A DNA stretch of 11,504 bases from an uncultured Oscillospiraceae bacterium (GTDB lineage Bacteria; Bacillota; Clostridia; Oscillospirales; Oscillospiraceae): positions 1-11,504 of the forward strand of contig CAKTXB010000045.1 in NCBI GenBank assembly GCA_934630555.1, read 5' to 3'. The position numbers and the translations under genes are program-made. This document shows positions 7,321-11,504 of this stretch, one piece after another; the stretch's first letter is position 1; every line of letters starts with the position of its first letter. The notes below the pieces were generated by a model. That model had not been told where the DNA came from, searched no databases, and saw nothing but the letters and a program-made list of their open reading frames with translations.

Positions 7321-8542
7321 GATCATCACATTCATCGTTTCTCTTGTCATTGCCATCTGCCTGTGGTTCTTCGTGGTCACGGTCGTAAACCCGGATGGCG
7401 ACACCACCATTTCGGACATCCCGGTCACCTTCTCCGGCGAGGAGGTCTTGCAGGAAGACCAGAACCTTGTCATTGCCGACGGACGCGACGCCACAGTGTC
7501 CATCCGCTTTACCGGCAAGAACACAGCGCTCAAAAAACTGGTGCAGGCGCGCAGCGAGATCTCCGCCGTTGTGAATGTCACGAATGTGCGCAGCGCCAAG
7601 GAATATTCCCTGAGCTATGACGTGAGCCTCCCGGCAGGGGTAACGGAGTCCGAAGTCACCATCTCAGAGCGCAGCCCCGCGCAAGTGCGCTTCACGGTGG
7701 AGCGCTTTATCTCGCGCCAGATCCCTGTCCGGGGCGATTTCTCCGGTCTTGAGGTCGCAGATGGCTACATGCTCGACGGCACGTCATTCGACTTTGACAC
7801 CATCACCGTCAAAGGCCCGGATTCTGAGGTGTCGCAGATCGAAGCCGCCGTCGTCACGGTGGCGCGCACGAACCTGAACCGGTCGTTTGTAGAAAATGTG
7901 CCCTATACGCTGGTAGACGGCGACGGCAACGCCGTAGACACCAGCAACCTTGTGACCGAAACGGATACGCTGGAGCTGACAGCCAGCATCGTCATGTATA
8001 AGGAAGTACCGCTGGATGTGACATTCATAAACGGCGGCGGCGCAACGGAAGCGGACGTGACCTATGAGATAACACCAAAGTCTGTCACGCTCTCCGGTGA
8101 TGCGACGATCCTGGACTCCGTCAATAAGATCATGCTTGGCAACATTGACCTCTCCACCACGCCGAACAGCAAGGACTTCACGATGGGCATTCTGCTGCCG
8201 GACGGCGTCAAGAACGTCAGCGGCGAGGAGGAGGCAGTCGTGAGCGTGCGCATCAAAAACCGCGAAACGGCAGTCGTGCGCGCCACAAACATCACGTTCA
8301 TCAACACCGATGACCGTCTGGACTACAGCAGCATGACGCAGCTCATCCAGGTCACGGTGCGGGCCAGTGCGTCAGAGATCGAAAAGATCTCCACGAATAA
8401 TCTGCGCGTCGTGGCCGACATGGCGGACTATACGCAAACCGGCAAGGTCAACGTGCCGGTCACCATCTATGTGGACGGCTACACCGATGCCGGCGTGGTG
8501 GGCGAGTATTCCGTTGTGGTTTCCATTGAAGAGAAAGCATAA
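7307..8542 (+). CDS. cdaR: YbbR-domain protein, diadenylate cyclase regulator CdaR
   Basis: CdaR is a membrane-anchored regulator that binds CdaA and changes its activity. The 411-residue protein has a single N-terminal membrane anchor (about 6-25, IITFIVSLVIAICLWFFVV). Its extracytoplasmic part is rich in beta strands and is read as four YbbR-like repeats, roughly 38-120, 130-215, 225-312 and 325-408. ATG 7307 has GAGGGTGA 6 nt upstream, inside the end of cdaA, with a 14-nt overlap. In many Bacillota glmM follows cdaR. Here the gene is followed directly by a palindromic element that starts on the base after the TAA stop. The reading frame is intact and ends in a usual way (VVVSIEEKA). Confidence 0.93.
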   Translation: MKDSKIITFIVSLVIAICLWFFVVTVVNPDGDTTISDIPVTFSGEEVLQEDQNLVIADGRDATVSIRFTGKNTALKKLVQARSEISAVVNVTNVRSAKEYSLSYDVSLPAGVTESEVTISERSPAQVRFTVERFISRQIPVRGDFSGLEVADGYMLDGTSFDFDTITVKGPDSEVSQIEAAVVTVARTNLNRSFVENVPYTLVDGDGNAVDTSNLVTETDTLELTASIVMYKEVPLDVTFINGGGATEADVTYEITPKSVTLSGDATILDSVNKIMLGNIDLSTTPNSKDFTMGILLPDGVKNVSGEEEAVVSVRIKNRETAVVRATNITFINTDDRLDYSSMTQLIQVTVRASASEIEKISTNNLRVVADMADYTQTGKVNVPVTIYVDGYTDAGVVGEYSVVVSIEEKA

Positions 8543-8564
8543 GCGTCAGTTGACAATGGCACAC
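8543..8564 (+). repeat. Left terminal inverted repeat
   Basis: The left end of the palindromic element matches the reverse complement of 8793-8814 at 21 of 22 positions. The one difference is T at 8557 against G in the other end. It begins directly after the cdaR TAA stop. It contains TTGACA, but no -10 box lies at the right distance. Confidence 0.85.
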
Positions 8565-8792
8565 ACGCTTGCGGGCGCGGCTGAAACGCTGCCTGCGGCG
8601 TTATCGTCCTTGGCTTGCGCCGGCAAGCCTGTGTCCTCTGCCTTGCAGGCAACGCCCCAGCCGCGCCGGCAAGTCCTTCGGAGTTTTTCGCGGAGGATAA
8701 ACGGCGGCTGGCAAGGCAGACGAGGCAGGCGGGCTGACGCCCGCCAATGAGGATAACGCAGCCAGGCGTCGTTTTGCCCCGCGAAAAACCGC

Positions 8793-8814
8793 GTGTGCCC
8801 TTGTCAACTGACGC
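8793..8814 (-). repeat. Right terminal inverted repeat
   Basis: The right end of the palindromic element is the inverted partner of 8543-8564. It ends 32 nt before the yicC TTG start codon, so the yicC ribosome site lies outside the element. Confidence 0.85.
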
Positions 8815-8830
8815 AAGCAAAGCCGAATAC

Positions 8831-8837
8831 AGAGAGG
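8831..8837 (+). promoter_or_regulatory. Ribosome binding site that sets the yicC TTG start
   Basis: AGAGAGG lies 9 nt before TTG at 8847 and directly against the in-frame ATG at 8838. The ATG has no spacing and is unlikely to be used. TTG gives MIKSMTGYGR, the usual beginning of YicC-family proteins. Confidence 0.7.
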
Positions 8838-8846
8838 ATGAATGCT

Positions 8847-9725
8847 TTGATTAAAAGTATGACCGGCTATGGCCGGGCCGTGCAGACCATCGACGGACGT
8901 GAGATCACGGTGGAGCTGCGCTCGGTCAACAACCGCTATCTTGATTGCAGCGTCAAGCTGCCGCGGATGTTCAGCTACGCTGAGGACAGCGTAAAGAGCC
9001 GCATCAAGGCAGCCGTCAGCCGCGGCAAGGTGGACATATTCATCAGCGTGAACGTCACGCAGGAGCAGAACGTGAACGTGGCGGTCAACCGCGCCGTGCT
9101 GGAAGGCTATCTTACGGCCCTGCGGCAGATCGAGGCGGACTATCAGGTACGCGACGATGTGACCGTGATGGCGCTGGCGCGTCTGCCGGATGTATTCTCA
9201 GTCGAAAAAGCCGAAGAGGACGAACAGAAGGTCACGCAGGACATTCTCAGCGTGGTCGATGAAGCCCTGACACGCTATAACGCCATGCGTGAAACGGAAG
9301 GCGCGGCGCTGGAAGCCGATCTTCGCGGCCGCGCGCAGACGATCCTGCGCCATGTAGAGCAGGTGGAAACGCGCAGCCCGGAAACCGTGGCCGAATACCG
9401 CGAGCGCCTGTGCCAGAAAATGCAGGAGGTGCTGCAAAACACCGCGCTGGATGAAAACCGCATTTTGCAGGAGGCTGCCATCTACGCGGATCGCATTGCC
9501 GTCGATGAGGAAACAGTCCGCCTGCGCAGCCATCTGGCCCAGCTGGAGGATATGCTCACCAAAGGCGGCGCCATTGGCCGCAAGCTCGACTTCCTGCTGC
9601 AGGAACTCAATCGGGAAACGAATACCATCGGCTCCAAGTGCAATGACCTGGCTCTGTCCAACATCGTGGTGGACATGAAAGCGGAGCTGGAAAAAATTCG
9701 CGAACAGACGCAGAATATCGAATAA
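8847..9725 (+). CDS. yicC: YicC/YloC family endoribonuclease
   Basis: This 292-residue protein belongs to the YicC family (YloC in Bacillus), members of which have been described as endoribonucleases. It begins MIKSMTGYGRA with the conserved ELRSVNNRYLD segment, and ends with the DUF1732 block GRKLDFLLQELNRETNTIGSK. Length is normal for the family. The start is TTG at 8847; an ATG three codons upstream (8838) is in frame but abuts the ribosome site. It leads the tight series yicC-remA-gmk-rpoZ-priA. No promoter is evident in the 32 nt between the palindromic element and the start, so transcription probably comes from the cdaA-cdaR side or from within the element. Which RNA it cuts in this organism is unknown. 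Confidence 0.94.
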   Translation: MIKSMTGYGRAVQTIDGREITVELRSVNNRYLDCSVKLPRMFSYAEDSVKSRIKAAVSRGKVDIFISVNVTQEQNVNVAVNRAVLEGYLTALRQIEADYQVRDDVTVMALARLPDVFSVEKAEEDEQKVTQDILSVVDEALTRYNAMRETEGAALEADLRGRAQTILRHVEQVETRSPETVAEYRERLCQKMQEVLQNTALDENRILQEAAIYADRIAVDEETVRLRSHLAQLEDMLTKGGAIGRKLDFLLQELNRETNTIGSKCNDLALSNIVVDMKAELEKIREQTQNIE

Positions 9726-9737
9726 GCGGAGGGCCGG

Positions 9738-10007
9738 ATGAAACTGCTTGGAATTGGCTTTGGCAGCGCCGTGGCGGCCGCGCGGGTGCTGGCGCTCGTC
9801 AGCCCGGAATCCGCGCCCATCAAGCGCGTGGTGCAGGAGGCGCGCGAGCGCGGAATGCTCATTGACGCATCCTATGGCCGCAAAACAAAAACCGTGCTGC
9901 TCATGGACACCGACCACGTGATCCTGTCGGCCATTGCGCCGGAAACACTGTCGGGCCGCATGGATGCAGCATTTACCGCCGAGCCGGCGCAGGAGGAGCT
10001 TGCATGA
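9738..10007 (+). CDS. remA: RemA family DNA-binding regulator (DUF370)
   Basis: This 89-residue protein closely follows Bacillus Rem[26 protein letters not shown] (split here as GIGFGSAV and SPESAPIKR, residues 5-12 and 22-30), then [18 protein letters not shown] (47-64). RemA is a small DNA-binding protein that activates biofilm-matrix and osmoprotection genes in Bacillus. Many clostridia keep the gene in this position, where its targets are largely unknown. GGAGGG precedes ATG 9738, 12 nt after yicC. Its TGA overlaps the gmk ATG, so translation is coupled. Residues 75-89 form an acidic, alanine-rich tail that appears poorly conserved. Confidence 0.95.
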   Translation: MKLLGIGFGSAVAAARVLALVSPESAPIKRVVQEARERGMLIDASYGRKTKTVLLMDTDHVILSAIAPETLSGRMDAAFTAEPAQEELA

Positions 10008-10600
10008 AGGGAAAACTGTTTGTGATCTCCGGGCCGTCGGGCGTCGGGAAAAATACCATTCTCAACCGTGTCGTGCTTGAATCGGAGCATGTGCGCTATT
10101 CTGTATCGGCCACATCACGCGCGCCGCGCCCCGGCGAGAAGCCGGGCAGCAGCTACTTTTTTGTCAGCCGCGCGCGCTTTGAAGAGATGATCGCACAGGA
10201 TGAGCTGCTGGAATACGCCGAATACGTCGGCAACTACTACGGCACGCCGCTTGCCCCCATCCGCGAGGCTATGGCGCAGGGCATGGACGTTGTAATGGAC
10301 GTCGAGGTCATCGGCGCGAAGAAGATCAAAGCCCGTGTGCCGGAGGCCGTGCTCGTGTTTGTGGCTACATCGTCCATGGAAATGGTACGCCAGCGTCTGG
10401 AAAAGCGCGGTGACGTGTCGCCTAAGGCCATGGAGGAGCGCCTTGAACGCGCCACGTGGGAATACAGTCAGGCCGGCAGCTATGACTACATCGTCCTCAA
10501 CGACGATGTGGACCAGGCCGTGCAGGAGCTGCAGGCCATCATGCTGGCTGAAAAATGTAAAACGATGGATCGCATCCATTTACTCAAGGAGGAACTTTAA
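10004..10600 (+). CDS. gmk: Guanylate kinase
   Basis: Guanylate kinase phosphorylates GMP (and dGMP) to GDP with ATP, feeding GTP and dGTP pools. The 198-residue length is normal. The P-loop is GPSGVGKNT (10-18). The GMP-binding segment is [11 protein letters not shown] (35-45), with Arg39 and Arg42. Glu70 and the YYGT motif (78-81) follow. The lid region is RQRLEKRGD with arginines 129, 131 and 135, and further arginines at 146 and 149. In the segment usually read as D-x-D/E-VQGA, this protein has DVEVIGA (99-105), with Ile in place of Gln, a small deviation. AGGAGGAG upstream lies inside remA; the 4-nt ATGA overlap couples the two. Ala-rich termini and an intact frame suggest a working enzyme. 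Confidence 0.97.
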   Translation: MKGKLFVISGPSGVGKNTILNRVVLESEHVRYSVSATSRAPRPGEKPGSSYFFVSRARFEEMIAQDELLEYAEYVGNYYGTPLAPIREAMAQGMDVVMDVEVIGAKKIKARVPEAVLVFVATSSMEMVRQRLEKRGDVSPKAMEERLERATWEYSQAGSYDYIVLNDDVDQAVQELQAIMLAEKCKTMDRIHLLKEEL

Positions 10601-10807
10601 ATGCTTTATCCCGCAATGTCTACTCTGCTGGAGCACGTAAACAGCCGCTATCTGCTGGTGAATGTCGTGGCGCGCCGAGCACGGCAGATCTCCATCGAGT
10701 CGGAGCTGACGCATGAGCCGCTGGCAGACAAGCCCGTCACCCTTGCCATCCGCGAGGTCGCAGACGGAAAGCTCGAAGCGTCGCTGAAGGAAAAATATCT
10801 CCGGTAA
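10601..10807 (+). CDS. rpoZ: RNA polymerase omega subunit
   Basis: This small subunit (68 residues) helps assemble and stabilise the beta' subunit of RNA polymerase. It carries the family patterns NSRYLLVNVVARRARQI (14-30) and KPVTLAIREVADGKLE (44-59). It starts on the base after the gmk stop, with AAGGAGG (10586-10592) inside the gmk 3' end at 8-nt spacing. Position after gmk is the standard one in Bacillota. Confidence 0.96.
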   Translation: MLYPAMSTLLEHVNSRYLLVNVVARRARQISIESELTHEPLADKPVTLAIREVADGKLEASLKEKYLR

Positions 10808-10834
10808 TGACCGGCCAACAAGGCGCAGGCAGGG

Positions 10835-11504
10835 ATGCCTACGCCTTCAAGCATTCTTTTGGGGGTGGGGCATCTGCTTGCGAAAATCGCGGTCTCGGCC
10901 GCAGTCTATGCCATTGACAAGCCCTATTCCTACCGTGTGCCGCAGGATATGGCGCTGCTGCCCGGTATGCGCGTGTGTGTGCCGTTTGGGCGCGGCAACC
11001 GCCGCTGCGAGGGCGTGGTGCTGGAGCTTTGCGACGGGCCGGAGGACAAGCTCAAGCCCGTGGAGGAGGCACTGGACGCCCAGCCGGTGCTGACGGCGCG
11101 CCAGCTGCATCTGGCAGCCTTTCTGCGTGAACGGTATTTCTGCACATTTTATGACGCCGTCCATGCCATCCTGCCCGTGGGCCTGTGGTTCAAGACCATG
11201 CAGACCTACACGGTCGTCTGTGACAGCGCCGGCTGGCGTGCCATGACAGCACGCAATCCCGCCGCGCAGGCGGTCATGCAGGCGCTGGAAGAGCTGGGCG
11301 GCTGCACCGACCTGTCCGCTCTGCGCGCACAGTTTCCCGATGAAGCCGCGCTGCAAAGCGCCCTGCGCTATCTTCTGGCGCGCAGGCTGATCGAAGAGAA
11401 TGTGGATATGGCGCAGCGCACGGGCAGCAAGACCGAAAAAATGCTCCAGCTGTCCGTTCCGGCTGACGAGGCCGCAGCCTATGCCGCGCGCAAGCAGAGA
11501 TCCG
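10835..11504 (+). CDS. priA: Primosomal protein N' PriA, replication restart helicase (3'-truncated by window)
   Basis: PriA recognises stalled forks and reloads the replicative helicase. Only about 223 residues are visible, and the frame runs off the window. The N-terminal 3'-end-binding domain is clear: AKIAVSAAVYAIDKPYSYRVP, GMRVCVPFGRGNRRCEGVV, then ARQLHLAAFLRERYFCTFYDAVHAILPVG. The winged-helix region follows (about residues 130-190). The helicase domains and zinc motifs lie beyond the end. The start is uncertain. ATG 10835 has AGG 5 nt upstream and is chosen here; in-frame TTG 10859 or GTG 10865 would give a protein nearer the usual family N-terminus. In Bacillus coaBC lies between rpoZ and priA; here only 27 nt separate them. 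Confidence 0.93.
   Translation, partial: MPTPSSILLGVGHLLAKIAVSAAVYAIDKPYSYRVPQDMALLPGMRVCVPFGRGNRRCEGVVLELCDGPEDKLKPVEEALDAQPVLTARQLHLAAFLRERYFCTFYDAVHAILPVGLWFKTMQTYTVVCDSAGWRAMTARNPAAQAVMQALEELGGCTDLSALRAQFPDEAALQSALRYLLARRLIEENVDMAQRTGSKTEKMLQLSVPADEAAAYAARKQRS

Larger units (their letters stand above)
8543..8814. mobile_element. MITE-like palindromic element with terminal inverted repeats (272 bp)
   Basis: The ends are inverted repeats of 22 nt with one mismatch (8543-8564 and 8793-8814), both beginning GCGTCAGTTGACAA when read inward. The whole element is an imperfect palindrome. GCGTTATC near 8599 in the left arm faces GATAACGC near 8752 in the right. Each arm carries a matching side hairpin: GGCTTGC-GCCG-GCAAGCC (8612-8629) and GGCGGGC-TGAC-GCCCGCC (8728-8745). 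CTGCCTTGC near 8639 faces GCAAGGCAG near 8711. A further pair, GTTTTTCGCGG (8683-8693) and CCGCGAAAAAC (8779-8789), joins the apex to the right end. No plausible gene is inside, so any movement would need a transposase from elsewhere. The flanks share only AA (8541-8542, 8815-8816) as a possible target duplication. It could instead be a fixed structured repeat or act as a transcript-end hairpin. This element is what fills the gap of about 300 bases between cdaR and yicC. Confidence 0.75.

Noticed and set aside
8545..8580. TTGACA in the element's left end as a promoter for yicC
   Set aside because: At 15-19 bp downstream the sequence is GC-rich with no -10-like hexamer, so the match is part of the terminal repeat rather than a promoter.
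8793..8846. yicC beginning at GTG 8793
   Set aside because: This would extend the protein into the right terminal repeat with no ribosome site. The family N-terminus and the Shine-Dalgarno point to 8847.
10847..11356. Minus-strand open frame of 169 codons at the right end
   Set aside because: It is antisense to a clear PriA N-terminal domain and has no motif of its own.
1..11504. CRISPR array, tRNA, rRNA, phage or defence genes
   Set aside because: No regularly spaced direct repeats, tRNA cloverleaf, rRNA segment or phage/defence motif was seen on either strand. The window is mainly core genes.

Overview
The window reads as chromosomal DNA of a GC-rich, low-copy Bacillota lineage. The best guess is a gut-type clostridium near the Oscillospiraceae. 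The evidence is a PolC-type replicative polymerase, the diadenylate cyclase pair CdaA/CdaR, RemA (DUF370), and the yicC-remA-gmk-rpoZ-priA gene order familiar from Bacillota. Nearly all genes are housekeeping genes. The less ordinary features are in the regulatory and intergenic DNA.

Layout: (1) 1-2820, the 3' part of polC, ending at a perfect 20-bp bidirectional terminator. (2) 2872-4620 on the minus strand, an NhaC-superfamily transporter. It is preceded by a complete lysine riboswitch (aptamer about 4694-4852), an intrinsic terminator (4639-4671) and a near-consensus promoter (4864-4891). The control element indicates a lysine transporter (LysW), although homology alone would give 'Na+/H+ antiporter'. 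The protein also carries a DnaJ-like pair of CxxCxGxG motifs in its first loop. (3) 4987-6350, a two-gene unit: a DUF3343 small protein with 4-nt overlap to a class V aminotransferase of the cysteine desulfurase type, probably handling sulfur or selenium. (4) 6355-8542, a promoter followed by cdaA and cdaR, which make and tune cyclic di-AMP. (5) 8543-8814, a 272-bp element with near-perfect 22-bp terminal inverted repeats and an overall palindromic fold, resembling a MITE. It begins on the base after the cdaR stop codon. (6) 8847-11504, yicC (TTG start), remA, gmk, rpoZ and the 5' part of priA, tightly packed.

Taken together, polC, priA, gmk and rpoZ serve DNA replication/restart, nucleotide supply and transcription. 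CdaA/CdaR make a signalling nucleotide, YicC is an RNA-processing nuclease and RemA is a DNA-binding regulator. Removing the palindromic element would leave only about 30 nt between cdaR and yicC, so the two gene groups may once have formed one operon. glmM, usual after cdaR, and coaBC, usual between rpoZ and priA, are not at those places here. All family calls come from recognising motifs by eye; no database search was run.
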